From positions 62,001 to 126,000 of the forward strand of contig DDSH01000031.1 of assembly GCA_002343775.1 (NCBI GenBank): a stretch of 64,000 bases of DNA, in the 5' to 3' direction. Shown in pieces: positions 32,799 through 42,115 of the stretch (position 1 is the first letter of the stretch; every line of letters begins with the position of its first letter). A program made the translations under genes and the position numbers. The stretch comes from Anaerolineales bacterium UBA2395 (GTDB lineage Bacteria > Chloroflexota > Anaerolineae > Anaerolineales > Villigracilaceae). The notes under the pieces are model-generated. The model made no database searches and was not told the origin of the DNA. It saw only the letters and a list, made by a program, of their open reading frames with translations.

Positions 32799-34868
32799 TT
32801 AGTCTGCTGCGCTGGTTTGACGGTTCCCAGCGGTAACCTTGCGGCGCGCGGGCGCATCGGCGGGGTCGCGGTCGGGCCAGGCGGCGTAGATCAAACCGAA
32901 CAGGAATGTAATGCTGCCGATCCACATCCAGTTGACTAGTGGATTGACGTAGATCTTGAAGGTTGCGCCGATGCTCGAAACCGGCTGCCAGTCCACCAGC
33001 AAAATATACAGGTCGTCGCGGAAGGTCGAACGCTGACCGGGAATGGTCATGTTCTGCTGTGAGTCGTAGTAAAAATCGATGCGCGGATACAACTGTCCGA
33101 GATAGATCCCGTTCTCGTAAATATCCACCACAGCGCGGGTGTAATTCACCCCTTCGCCGGGGCTGTCCCATGAAGCCAGTTCGCGGTACTCGACCACATA
33201 ATCGCCAATGGCGATCTTTTCGCCGGAAGCCACGGTTCCCTGGGTTTCGGTCTGGAAGATTTCGATGCCGAGGATGCCGATCGCCATCAGCGCCATGCTG
33301 ATGTGTATGATGTAGCCGCCATAGCGTCGGCGGTTGCGTCCCATCAAACGCCCGAGGGCGGCAAAGATGTTCTCGCCCTGCGCTTTTTGCCTTGCGCGTG
33401 CGCCGCGCCAGAATTCATGGGCGGTTGCAAACAACACCAGCGCAACCAGGAAGAAACCGACTACGGCATAGATGTTCTGTGTGTAGGTGGCGAACAGAAC
33501 CCCGGTCACGACCAGAGCCGCCAGCGCCGATTTCCAGATCGCGCGTCCGAGCGTTTGGACCGTCGAGTGTCCCCACGCCGAAAGCGGAGCGATTGCCATC
33601 AGGAAGAGCAGCCCTGCGAAGAGCGGTCCCGTGGCGCGTTCGTAATAGGGCGGACCCACAGTCACTTTCTGACCGGTTGCCAGTTCAGAGATCAACGGGT
33701 AGATCACACCCCAGAAACACACCACGAGAATGCTCATGAACAAAAGGTTATTGAGCAGGAACAGCGCCTCGCGCGAAAGCATCGATTTCATTTCGGTCTC
33801 GCCCTTGAGTTCGGGCCAGCGCCAGATCAGCAGCGCCACCGAAGAGACGAGCGTCAGCGTGACGAAGCCCATGAAGAACGGACCGATTGGGCTGTTCGCG
33901 AACGAATGCACCGACGACAGCACGCCAGAGCGGGTGAGGAACGTCCCAAAGATGACCAGTGAATAGGTCAGAATGACGAGGATCATGTTCCAGTGCTTCA
34001 ACATGCCGCGTTTTTCCTGGATCATCACCGAGTGAAGCAAGGCAGTGCCGGTCAGCCAGGGCATGAACGCGGCAATTTCCACCGGATCCCAGCCCCAATA
34101 GCCGCCCCAGCCGAGCACATCGTATGCCCAACGCCCGCCGAGGACAAGTCCGAGTGAGAGGAACAGCCACGCCCACAACGACCAGCGGCGGGTGATGCGC
34201 GTCCAACGGTCGTCAGTGCGCCCCGTGATGAGCGCTGCCATCGCAAAGGCGTAGGGAATCACATACGCCACAAAGCCGAGATACAGCATCGGGGGATGAA
34301 TGATCATGCCCGGGTGGCGCAGAAGCGGATTCAATCCCTGACCGTCGTTCGGAGTAAAGATTGTCGCATTTGCTGAAGGTCGGAACATGCTCGGCACAAC
34401 TTCCCCGTTCGAAAGCCAGAAGCGCGTGAAGGGATTCTCAAAGACCACTATCATGCCGAGGAAAAACGTCAGTGTGATCGAAGAAATTACGATCACCCAC
34501 GGCAGGAATTCCGCGTCGCGGTCCCATTTGCGCAGTGTCACCGCCGAGGTGAAGACCGCCAAAAGCCAGGACCAGAACACCAGCGAACCAGCCTGCCCGC
34601 CCCACCAAGCCGTGACTTTTAAATACGTCGGCATGCTGCGGCTGGTCACTTCGTAGACGAACGAAACCTCGAAGTGATTGTTGACCAAAAGGTAGATCAG
34701 GGTGATCGATGAAATCGTTATGAGCGGGAATGTTAGCAGCTGGGCGCGCCGCGCACTTTCCACCAACGCGCTAGACTTGCTCCTCACGCCATAAAACGCC
34801 GCGATTCCGCTATAGACCGTCACGACGAAACTGACCAATAAAACGCCATATCCAAATTCTGCAAGCAT
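32799..34868 (-). CDS. ccmF: Heme lyase subunit CcmF
   Basis: 689-residue membrane protein with about 14-15 helices. It carries the Trp-rich heme motif WGGYWGWDPVEIAAFMPW, conserved histidines in HPPMLYLGFVAY and in ALLHSVMIQEKRG, and the Gly/Ser motif TAWWGGQAGSLVFWSW. CcmF takes heme from CcmE and ligates it to apocytochrome. A soluble outer loop (about 530-650) precedes the last helix. It is 93 bp downstream of ccmE. Confidence 0.95.
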   Translation of the reverse strand: MLAEFGYGVLLVSFVVTVYSGIAAFYGVRSKSSALVESARRAQLLTFPLITISSITLIYLLVNNHFEVSFVYEVTSRSMPTYLKVTAWWGGQAGSLVFWSWLLAVFTSAVTLRKWDRDAEFLPWVIVISSITLTFFLGMIVVFENPFTRFWLSNGEVVPSMFRPSANATIFTPNDGQGLNPLLRHPGMIIHPPMLYLGFVAYVIPYAFAMAALITGRTDDRWTRITRRWSLWAWLFLSLGLVLGGRWAYDVLGWGGYWGWDPVEIAAFMPWLTGTALLHSVMIQEKRGMLKHWNMILVILTYSLVIFGTFLTRSGVLSSVHSFANSPIGPFFMGFVTLTLVSSVALLIWRWPELKGETEMKSMLSREALFLLNNLLFMSILVVCFWGVIYPLISELATGQKVTVGPPYYERATGPLFAGLLFLMAIAPLSAWGHSTVQTLGRAIWKSALAALVVTGVLFATYTQNIYAVVGFFLVALVLFATAHEFWRGARARQKAQGENIFAALGRLMGRNRRRYGGYIIHISMALMAIGILGIEIFQTETQGTVASGEKIAIGDYVVEYRELASWDSPGEGVNYTRAVVDIYENGIYLGQLYPRIDFYYDSQQNMTIPGQRSTFRDDLYILLVDWQPVSSIGATFKIYVNPLVNWMWIGSITFLFGLIYAAWPDRDPADAPARRKVTAGNRQTSAAD

Positions 34869-34926
34869 AATCTATTCCTTTATACTCTCTCCGGCTGGGA
34901 GTGGGTGGGGGAGAGGGGTGAATCAA

Positions 34927-34955
34927 AACCTGACGGGTATAACACCCATCAGGTT
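34927..34955 (-). terminator. Hairpin after ccmE
   Basis: AACCTGACGGGT and ACCCATCAGGTT form a 12-bp stem (one G-T pair) followed on the minus strand by TTTTGATT. It may attenuate transcription between ccmE and ccmF. Confidence 0.65.
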
Positions 34956-34961
34956 GTTTGG

Positions 34962-35444
34962 TTAGTTCTCCGAGGCTTGTTCGGGCACAGCCTCTTCATA
35001 CCGGGTGGGACACTTGAGCAGCAGTTCTTCGGCATAAAAGATGCCATCTTCGCCGAGTTTGCCGGTCACGATCGCTTGCGCTTCGCTGCGCAGCAGGTCC
35101 GGTTTAGGACCGACATAAATAACAGTAATGCGCTCACGGCTGGGGTCATTCACCGCTTCAAACAATACCAACGCCAGCCCGCCCTGCGCTTCTATCTCAT
35201 TGTTATCCCCGGTTACATGGGCAATCTCAAAAGTGAGCGTAAGCGTCTGCGGGTCGTATTGAACCGTGTCGCCGACCACTGCGCCCGAAAGCCGCAGACT
35301 CTGACCGACCACCGCCGCGCCTTCCGCCTTGACTTCATCCACCGTCATGAAATATTCCGCGCTTGCCTGCGTCGATGAAGCGATCAGATAAACGACTGCC
35401 GCCAGAATCAGCAAACCGCCGAGGATGAATTTTGTTCGTTGCAT
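34962..35444 (-). CDS. ccmE: Cytochrome c maturation heme chaperone CcmE, cysteine variant
   Basis: 160-residue periplasmic-facing heme chaperone. One membrane anchor (about 7-25) precedes an OB-fold: YFMTVDEV, LRLSGAVVGDTVQYD, LTFEIAHVTGDNNEI, ITVIYVGPKPDLLRSEAQAIVTGKL, FYAEELLLKCPTRYE. The heme-attachment motif, normally HxxxY, is CPTRY (Cys145, Tyr149). The Cys codon is TGT at 35010-35012. Cysteine-type CcmE proteins are known from archaea and some sulfate reducers. It is the first gene of the ccm cluster, ahead of ccmF. Confidence 0.92.
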   Translation of the reverse strand: MQRTKFILGGLLILAAVVYLIASSTQASAEYFMTVDEVKAEGAAVVGQSLRLSGAVVGDTVQYDPQTLTLTFEIAHVTGDNNEIEAQGGLALVLFEAVNDPSRERITVIYVGPKPDLLRSEAQAIVTGKLGEDGIFYAEELLLKCPTRYEEAVPEQASEN

Positions 35445-35593
35445 TGTGCCTCCAGGATTTTTATAAGTACCAAATGGAACAATATATGTCCATTTTACAT
35501 ACCGAGATTAAATACGTCTGAGTTTTGGGTACTGATGGATGTCATAAAATCACCCTGACATTGTCCTATTCGAAAGTGACGCTGCGCGATTGA

Positions 35594-35602
35594 TGGTATA
35601 GT
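35594..35602 (+). promoter_or_regulatory. Extended -10 element upstream of the MA-type protease gene
   Basis: TGGTATAGT gives an extended -10 (TATAGT at 35597-35602) with a 26-base leader containing GGAGG before the ATG at 35629. No convincing -35 box is seen. Confidence 0.4.
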
Positions 35603-35628
35603 TGAAAAATCTCAATGGAGGAATCACG

Positions 35629-36993
35629 ATGCGATTTCGATATCCCCTGCTCATAATTTTTATGATGGGATTCCTGCTCGCCCCAACCCGGGTGACCGCA
35701 GCGCCTCAAGCCGACGTTTCAGCGGACTCAGCAACCCTGGAATTTCCCAACACTGTGACCTTTTCAGCCACACTCGAAGCGGATGCCCCCATCGTTGACG
35801 TCACACTGGAATACGGCAACGACCAGCTGACCTGCGGCGAAGTGACCGCCAAAGCCTTCCCAGATTTTACGCCGGGCACATCCACCGATGTGTCATGGAC
35901 ATGGGACATGCGTCAGAGCGGGTCGCTCCCGCCGGGGGCAACGATCTGGTGGCGCTGGCGCTATGTCGATGAGTCGGGCAGCGAATATCTCAGCGAGACG
36001 CAAAGTGTCACCTGGTTGGATAATGTCCACGATTGGCAGACCCTCTCCGAATCTGATATCCGTTTGCATTACTACGGCATGAGCGCAGAGGCGGCAAACA
36101 ACATGCTTGCCTCTGGCATTGAAGGGCTGCGCCGCAACCGCGAACAGGCAGGGATGACTCCCGATATCCCCGTCGATATTTTTGTGTACCCCAACTACGA
36201 AGACATGCGTGATGCCATCCTGTACGAACCCCAATGGACAGGAGGGCTCGCCTATTCCGATTTCAGCATCATCATTATGGGCATTTCCGGCGACGCGAAT
36301 TGGGATCAGGACACCATCATCCACGAATTGACACACATCCTTGTAGGGCGGAACGCCTTTACTTGTGTTGGATTCATTCCCACCTGGCTCAATGAAGGGC
36401 TTGCCGTATACAGCGAAGGCGAACTGGATGGCAGCATGAAAACCCAATTGGATCTTGCCATTCGGGATGACACGCTCTTCCCACTGCGTACACTGGGTGG
36501 AAGTTTCTCTGAAATTCCCGAAAAAGCCCTGCTTTCCTATGCCCAATCCTATGGCGTGGTCAAGTTCATGCTCGAAACCTATGGGCAGGAGAAAATGGAT
36601 CAATTGCTGCGCGATCTCAGCGATGCCAAACCAATCGACGCTGCCTTGATCGAACGCTACGGACTCGATACCGACGGACTCGACACCGCCTGGCGCGAAT
36701 CGGTGGGGCTGGCTCCCCTTGTGGTGGCGCAGGCAACTGCCATGCCCACTCCAACCCATGTCCCAACATTCGTGCCGATCTCAGGTGTGCCTTTGGCAGT
36801 CACGCCGACCCCATACGCGATCCCAACTTCTTCTTTCAGCGAGACCGAGTCCCCGGAGGTTCGCTCCGGTCCGCCCATTTTGTTGACCGTGGCACTCCTC
36901 TGTTTCTGCCTGATGTTGCTGCTCATCGTTGGTGTGATCGTGCTCGGAGTTGTATTACGACGTGGAAACACCAAAGGAGGCGATCATGTCTAA
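35629..36993 (+). CDS. Membrane-anchored gluzincin metalloprotease (peptidase MA-like)
   Basis: 454-residue exported protein. The signal sequence (1-25) leads to a beta domain (about 28-125), then a zinc protease domain with HELTH (232-236) and the third ligand Glu256 in WLNEGLAVYSEGE, which is the gluzincin arrangement. A Pro/Thr-rich stretch (PTPTHVPTFVPI) and a C-terminal membrane helix (about 422-447) anchor it outside the cell. GGAGG precedes the start at 35629. The last eight bases overlap the next gene, a solute-binding protein, so the two are co-translated. The substrate is unknown; the domain is usually called peptidase MA-like. Confidence 0.8.
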   Translation: MRFRYPLLIIFMMGFLLAPTRVTAAPQADVSADSATLEFPNTVTFSATLEADAPIVDVTLEYGNDQLTCGEVTAKAFPDFTPGTSTDVSWTWDMRQSGSLPPGATIWWRWRYVDESGSEYLSETQSVTWLDNVHDWQTLSESDIRLHYYGMSAEAANNMLASGIEGLRRNREQAGMTPDIPVDIFVYPNYEDMRDAILYEPQWTGGLAYSDFSIIIMGISGDANWDQDTIIHELTHILVGRNAFTCVGFIPTWLNEGLAVYSEGELDGSMKTQLDLAIRDDTLFPLRTLGGSFSEIPEKALLSYAQSYGVVKFMLETYGQEKMDQLLRDLSDAKPIDAALIERYGLDTDGLDTAWRESVGLAPLVVAQATAMPTPTHVPTFVPISGVPLAVTPTPYAIPTSSFSETESPEVRSGPPILLTVALLCFCLMLLLIVGVIVLGVVLRRGNTKGGDHV

Positions 36994-38620
36994 CCTCAAT
37001 GTTTGGAGTCGATTGTCTCGCAGTACCAAAAAGATCTTCCTGAGTTTCACCTTGCTGGCGATCTTTGCATCATTATTCCTGAGTGCCAGCGTGCCGGATG
37101 CGTTGGCGTTGCAGATCGGGATTCCGTTCGAACAGGCGTTGGTGTACAGTGGCGGCGAATCTGCCAACCTGCGAGATTATGACCCCGCCACCACCTACAG
37201 CTCGGGGGATAAACTCGTCTTTAGCGGACTCGTCTCTCTCGACCCGCATCTGAATCTCGCGCCTGACCTCGCCGAAACCTGGGATGTCAGCGCGGATGGA
37301 ACGGTGTACACCTTCCATATTCGCGAGAATGCAAAATTTCACGACGGACGCGATGTCACGGCGCAGGATGTGGTCTTCTCGTGGGAACGTGCCGCCAGCC
37401 CAGAATTGGCTTCGGACACGGTATTGACCTATTTGGGCGATATTGTTGGGGTGCGCGAGATGGCATTTGGCGAAGCGACAACCATCAGCGGGTTGAAGGT
37501 TATTGACAAGAAAACGCTTCAAGTCACGATCGATGCGCCCAAGCCTTACTTCATCATGAAGTTGACCTTCCCGACTGCCTTCATCGTTGACCGGAACAAC
37601 GTTTCTGTCGGGGAGGAGTGGGTGCTGCAGCCGAACGGGACAGGTCCGTATAAGTTGACCGAATGGAAATCCTACGAATATATTCTGTACGAAGCCAACC
37701 AGGATTTTTATCTCGGCGCGCCATCCATCCCGTATGTGGTCGTCAAGTTGTACGCGGGTGACGATGTGCGCCTGTTTGAGACCGGCGAAGTGGATGTGGC
37801 TGGCGTGGGGTTATTCTCCGCCGAGCGCATGTTGAATCCCACGGAACCGTTGAACGCCAATCTCGTCACGGGAGTTAATCTCTGCACAGGGTATGTGGTC
37901 TTCGACGCTACTCGTCCGCCGTTCGATGATTCGAATGTCCGCAAGGCGTTTAGCATGGCGTTCGACCGTGAGCGTTACATCGATGTGCTGTATCGAGATT
38001 TATTGCTGCCTGCGGTGGGTTTGTATCCGCCTGGCTTGCCCGGTTTTAGTTATGACCTGAAAGGGTTGCCCTACGACCCGGCTCAGGCGCGTGAGTTGCT
38101 CGAACAATCCAAATACGGTGGTCCCGAAGGTTTGCCTGAGATCATTTACACCAATGCGGGCATCGGAAGTTACATCGGCGGGAATGTGGCGGCGCTGGCA
38201 GAGATGTGGGAGCAAAATCTGGGTGTGACCATCAAGGTCGAAAATCTCGATTACAACTTCTACTATGAACAGGTCTTTTCCGGCAATCACGGTCAGATTT
38301 TTGACGGCGGCTGGTGTGCCGATTACCCCGACCCCGAAAACTTTGCGGACGTGCTCTTCCACAGCGGCTCAGCGCAAAACCACGGTGGGTACTCCAACCC
38401 TGCGCTTGATGCCCTGCTCGAAGCCGCGCGTGTCGAACGCGATGTAACGAAACGCATCGACATGTATCAGCAAGCCGAGCGGATGATCGTGGACGATGCC
38501 GCCGTGCTTTTCACCACGCACTCGCTCTCGTATGAACTTGTGCAATCGTACGTGAAGGGATACATCTTCACGCCGATCTCGGTTCCAATGGAGCGTTATA
38601 TGTGGTTGGATGGGAAATAG
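36986..38620 (+). CDS. ABC transporter solute-binding protein, family 5 (oligopeptide/nickel type)
   Basis: 544-residue exported protein with a signal sequence of about 45 residues ending near DALA. The family-5 pattern is clear: LVSLDPHLNLAPDLAETWDVSADGTVYTFHIRENAKFHDGRDVTAQDVVFSWERA, then PNGTGPYKLTEW, DDSNVRKAFSMAFDRE and GGWCADYPDPENF. These proteins bind oligopeptides, dipeptides, nickel or sugars. No permease or ATPase gene is in the window, so it is an orphan or serves a transporter encoded elsewhere. AAAGGAGG at 36973-36980 lies inside the upstream protease gene. Pairing with an external protease suggests peptide uptake. Confidence 0.88.
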   Translation: MSNLNVWSRLSRSTKKIFLSFTLLAIFASLFLSASVPDALALQIGIPFEQALVYSGGESANLRDYDPATTYSSGDKLVFSGLVSLDPHLNLAPDLAETWDVSADGTVYTFHIRENAKFHDGRDVTAQDVVFSWERAASPELASDTVLTYLGDIVGVREMAFGEATTISGLKVIDKKTLQVTIDAPKPYFIMKLTFPTAFIVDRNNVSVGEEWVLQPNGTGPYKLTEWKSYEYILYEANQDFYLGAPSIPYVVVKLYAGDDVRLFETGEVDVAGVGLFSAERMLNPTEPLNANLVTGVNLCTGYVVFDATRPPFDDSNVRKAFSMAFDRERYIDVLYRDLLLPAVGLYPPGLPGFSYDLKGLPYDPAQARELLEQSKYGGPEGLPEIIYTNAGIGSYIGGNVAALAEMWEQNLGVTIKVENLDYNFYYEQVFSGNHGQIFDGGWCADYPDPENFADVLFHSGSAQNHGGYSNPALDALLEAARVERDVTKRIDMYQQAERMIVDDAAVLFTTHSLSYELVQSYVKGYIFTPISVPMERYMWLDGK

Positions 38621-38695
38621 ACACCCCACACAGCCCCCAAAAAAATTCGACAGAATTACCGTTGTATTTTGGGGAGGTGGTAAGGCCGGATGGGG

Positions 38696-39616
38696 CTAAC
38701 GCACTTGTACTGCGAATTCCACCGCTTCGATGACTCCGCCGAGGCTGGATACTTGAAACTCAAAGCGGATCGACCCTCCGGGCTGGAGCGCTCCGCCCTC
38801 CCATCGCTTAACGCCCACCACGGTTCCATCTTGATCGTACGCCACCGCCGCGACCCAAACCTGGTTCGCGGCGTTTGATTCCGCAGGCAGGATCACCAAT
38901 CCGCTCACCTGAGCCGACTTGCCGTCCCAATCGATCTGTGCGACAGTGTTGTTCAGCATGGCAGGCAGGCGGCTGGAGAGGTCGCTTTGCATGGCGCTCA
39001 GCAATTGGATCTGCGGAGTCACGTCTGCGGGAGTGTTTGGGAAATAAACATACACCGGCAGCGACGAGTTTGGCGGGATGACATCCAGAATGGGGAAAGC
39101 GGTTTTGCTGGCGATGATATTGTTGCTTTCATCCAATAATGTGATTTGTGCAGAAATATTCTCCAAAACCAATGTGCTGTTGTTTTGGAGCAGCGCAAAG
39201 CACCAGACGCCCGAATCTGCCGATGGGTGGCAAACTGCCTGGGTCACAGGAGCAGGTACCGGGGTGGGAGTTGAAGCGGCGGCGAGTTGGGCAGATGGGT
39301 CTGGGATGAATATCGTTTCCCCGATGGTGAGCGCGTTTGGGTTCAGGTCCGGGTTCGCCGCCAGCAAATCCGATTGTTGGATCTTGAACTTTTCCGCGAT
39401 CTCACTGACGGTATCTCCCGATTCGATGACGTAGACCTGCATGGTGCTGGTGGGTTGGGGCGTTTCAACAATGATGAGCAGGTTTGGCGTGGAAGTGGCT
39501 ACGGGCGTGCTGGTAAGGTAGGGCTGGAGTGATCCGTCTGTGTTTTGAGCGGGCGCCGCAGATGCGGGTTGACAGGCGCTCAGCAGGAGGCTGCAAACAA
39601 GCAGGGTTTTTCGCAT
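38696..39616 (-). CDS. LysM-domain lipoprotein
   Basis: 306-residue lipoprotein with lipobox LLSAC near residue 14. A low-complexity Thr/Pro segment follows, then one LysM domain (YVIESGDTVSEIAEKFKIQQSDLLAANPDLNPNALTIGETIFIP-type sequence, about 62-106) that binds peptidoglycan or related glycans. The C-terminal 170 residues contain beta-rich repeats with SLPVYVYFP and SIRFEFQVSSLG, like FxLYD-type extracellular domains. The start at 39616 begins with a typical lipoprotein leader; an in-frame extension reads the promoter region of the divergent gene. Confidence 0.8.
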   Translation of the reverse strand: MRKTLLVCSLLLSACQPASAAPAQNTDGSLQPYLTSTPVATSTPNLLIIVETPQPTSTMQVYVIESGDTVSEIAEKFKIQQSDLLAANPDLNPNALTIGETIFIPDPSAQLAAASTPTPVPAPVTQAVCHPSADSGVWCFALLQNNSTLVLENISAQITLLDESNNIIASKTAFPILDVIPPNSSLPVYVYFPNTPADVTPQIQLLSAMQSDLSSRLPAMLNNTVAQIDWDGKSAQVSGLVILPAESNAANQVWVAAVAYDQDGTVVGVKRWEGGALQPGGSIRFEFQVSSLGGVIEAVEFAVQVR

Positions 39617-39660
39617 GGGATGATTATAATAGGCACGATAAACAAACTTTCGGAGGAACA

Positions 39661-40644
39661 ATGAAGTATCGTCATCTGGGTAAAACGGGGATTCGAGTCA
39701 GTGAATTATCGTTTGGCTCATGGGTCACATTTCATAACCAGGCGGGCGTGGCATCGGCGGTGGAGATGATGGCGGCAGCGTACGATCATGGTGTAAACTT
39801 TTTCGACAACGCTGAAGCGTACGCGGGGGGCAAGTCGGAAGAGGTGATGGGTGAATCGCTCAAGAAGTTGGGCTGGCGGCGTGGAAGTTATCTGGTTTCC
39901 ACCAAGATCTATTGGGGGCTGCATGATAACGTCAATGAGAAGAATACGCTCAACCGCAAACGCCTGATCGAGGGCGCGAATGATGCCTTGAAGCGTTTTC
40001 AACTCGATTATGTGGATCTGATCTACTGTCACCGACCCGACCCAACCACGCCCATCGAAGAAACCGTCTGGGCGATGCACAACATCATCGAGTGGGGCAA
40101 GGCGTTGTACTGGGGTACGTCTGAGTGGGCGGCTTCAGAGATCATCGAAGCCATTCAGATCGCGGAACGGCATCATTTGCACAAGCCGGTTGTCGAACAG
40201 CCGCAATACAACCTGTTCGAGCGCGGACGGCTTGAAGGCGATTACGTGCGCTTCTATAAAGAATATGGCTATGGCTCGACGACATGGAGTCCGCTGGCTT
40301 CGGGCATGCTTTCGGGTAAATACAATAAGGGCATTCCGAAGGACAGTCGCGGCGCGCTCAAGGGGTACGAATGGCTTGCCAACCGCCTGACCGATCAGGA
40401 CAAACTTGCTAAAGTTGCTGCACTGGAGCCCATTGCAAAGGAACTTGGCGCGACCATGTCGCAGTTGGCAATTGCCTGGTGCTTGAAGAATCCCTTTGTG
40501 AGCACGGTCATTACGGGTGCCAGTCGTGTGGAGCAGATGCATGAGAACATGAAGGCAGGCGAGATCGCCGAAAAGATCACGCCGGAGATCATGGAACGCA
40601 TTGATGTGGTCTTTGGAAAAAAGAAAGACGAAGACGACGATTAA
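39661..40644 (+). CDS. Aldo/keto reductase
   Basis: 327-residue NADPH-dependent (beta/alpha)8 oxidoreductase. The catalytic tetrad is visible: Asp and Tyr in FFDNAEAYAGGKSE, Lys in LVSTKIY and His in DLIYCHRPDP. The sequence YGSTTWSPLASGMLSGKYN and the C-terminal LAIAWCLKNPFVSTVITGAS follow the AKR pattern closest to the K+ channel beta-subunit/YghZ group. GGAGGA eight bases upstream fixes the start. TATAAT at 39625-39630 may be its -10 box. The gene is divergent from the LysM lipoprotein gene. Confidence 0.92.
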   Translation: MKYRHLGKTGIRVSELSFGSWVTFHNQAGVASAVEMMAAAYDHGVNFFDNAEAYAGGKSEEVMGESLKKLGWRRGSYLVSTKIYWGLHDNVNEKNTLNRKRLIEGANDALKRFQLDYVDLIYCHRPDPTTPIEETVWAMHNIIEWGKALYWGTSEWAASEIIEAIQIAERHHLHKPVVEQPQYNLFERGRLEGDYVRFYKEYGYGSTTWSPLASGMLSGKYNKGIPKDSRGALKGYEWLANRLTDQDKLAKVAALEPIAKELGATMSQLAIAWCLKNPFVSTVITGASRVEQMHENMKAGEIAEKITPEIMERIDVVFGKKKDEDDD

Positions 40645-40650
40645 ACATAA

Positions 40651-40684
40651 CCCCCCGAGGTCTAAAAAAACCTCGGGGGGGTCT
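40651..40684. terminator. Bidirectional terminator between convergent genes
   Basis: CCCCCCGAGG (40651-40660) and CCTCGGGGGG (40671-40680) form a 10-bp GC-rich stem with a loop rich in A, followed by GTCTTTA. It separates the aldo/keto reductase and ThyX-like genes. Confidence 0.8.
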
Positions 40685-42094
40685 TTATATCTTTGAGAAA
40701 TAATTTTCTTCCACGCTTTGCCAGGTCTCTTCGCGCAGTTTCATATATTTTGACAACAGCGGATGCACCCGCGAAATATCCTCATGCACCTTTTGCGCCA
40801 CGCGACGGATGGAGAAATGCGCGTTGGCGGCAGTCCGCAACTGGCAGAACGCAAATGCCTCGCGCAGGTTGAATTGCGCCAGCACGCGGCGGTTGAATCC
40901 ATTCGGGACGATGTATTGTGCGACATCGGGATTGAAGGTGTGGAGTTTCTCATACATCTTGTCTGCTGCTTCCATTGCCGCCTCGTACTTGGACCCGAAG
41001 CCTGCTTCCGTTATAAGCAGCGGAGTCGTGTATCCGAGCCGCGTCGTCAATCGCTGCGGGGTCTGGGTCATCATGCGGTGACGTTTGAACTCGGCGTACG
41101 CGCCCTGATCCATGACAAGGTCGAAGGTGTAGGTGGAATATTCCAACTCACGCAGGGGAATATCATATTTGCCAAGTTTGCCAAGCAAAGACGCGGCGAG
41201 TTGTTCTCTTTCTTTTTTCTTTAGAGATTTCACATATTTCAACGAATCGGCATAGGGGATCTCATCGAAGCGATACAGTGCCGCCGCAAGGATTTTCTTT
41301 TCACCGTCTTTGTCGTAGTCGATCAGTGAACACCAGCCGGACTGTCCGCTTTCTGCTTTCCCCCTTTTACTATTGAATTCCTTTATTGTCTCCACCACAT
41401 ATTCATTTGCGTCGGCGTATTTGACCAGTGTCGGCGTTTCGGCTTTGGAAACTTCCTTCATCTTTTCGCCGATCTGGCGCACTTCTTCGAGCGGGTGCGA
41501 GAGCATCTTGCGGATGGTCATTTCGATGACGCGCGCATTGGCGGTCATGCCGACGTTGGCGTTGGCGGCGGCGGGCAGGAGGAAGCGGCACCTGTCCACG
41601 TATTGTGAGCGGATGCGGCGGTCGTAGGCCTCGTCCGATTCATTCTCGCGGCGTGGAGTCCGCTCGACGATGAGATTCTTTGTCGGTTCGAGCGACTCGG
41701 CATACGTCGAGAAAAGGAGGCGCACGGTGGCGATGAATTCATCGCGCAGGGGATGTCCCTCTAATTCTGGTGGAATCGTAAAATCGTCAGGTCCCCATTT
41801 TTGATAGCGGGTGGATTTTTCGGTATAGGATGCGAGGCGGTTGCTTTCGATGGTTTCAATGGCAACGCGCGAGACGTTTTCAAAAGCGAGATGCAGCACG
41901 GCATGTTCCGCCACCGAGGCGTGACCATATCCCACGACCCATTTCTCGTGGAACTGCGCGGACTTTTCATCGCTCAACTCAGCGGCGATCTCGCGGAAGG
42001 ATTCAGGGGAGCGCGAGGTTTTTGCGAATGCCACGGCAATGGTTTCCGGGCTGAGTAAACGCGGGGATAATAAATAGATTTCTCGTTCGGGCAT
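40685..42094 (-). CDS. Double-length ThyX-like (FAD-dependent thymidylate synthase) protein
   Basis: 469-residue protein, twice the usual ThyX length, made of two ThyX-related halves. The first half has GYGHASVAEHAVLHLAF, VSRVAIETIESNRLASYTEKSTRY (84-97), aligning with the ThyX motif RHRxxSxxxxSxRY but with RHR changed to SNR. The second half has YAEFKRHRMMTQTPQRLTTR (RHR near 338-340) and lacks the Ser. ThyX makes dTMP from dUMP with FAD and methylenetetrahydrofolate. Whether this protein is the thymidylate synthase or a derived flavoprotein is open. It is single, with a hairpin just upstream. Confidence 0.78.
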   Translation of the reverse strand: MPEREIYLLSPRLLSPETIAVAFAKTSRSPESFREIAAELSDEKSAQFHEKWVVGYGHASVAEHAVLHLAFENVSRVAIETIESNRLASYTEKSTRYQKWGPDDFTIPPELEGHPLRDEFIATVRLLFSTYAESLEPTKNLIVERTPRRENESDEAYDRRIRSQYVDRCRFLLPAAANANVGMTANARVIEMTIRKMLSHPLEEVRQIGEKMKEVSKAETPTLVKYADANEYVVETIKEFNSKRGKAESGQSGWCSLIDYDKDGEKKILAAALYRFDEIPYADSLKYVKSLKKKEREQLAASLLGKLGKYDIPLRELEYSTYTFDLVMDQGAYAEFKRHRMMTQTPQRLTTRLGYTTPLLITEAGFGSKYEAAMEAADKMYEKLHTFNPDVAQYIVPNGFNRRVLAQFNLREAFAFCQLRTAANAHFSIRRVAQKVHEDISRVHPLLSKYMKLREETWQSVEENYFSKI

Positions 42095-42115
42095 GTTCTC
42101 TCTCCGGTTTCATAG

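Noticed and set aside
32732..32857. A 42-residue N-terminal extension of CcmH
   Set aside because: It reads the heptamer array and the end of ccmF. The signal peptide starts at the ATG at 32731.
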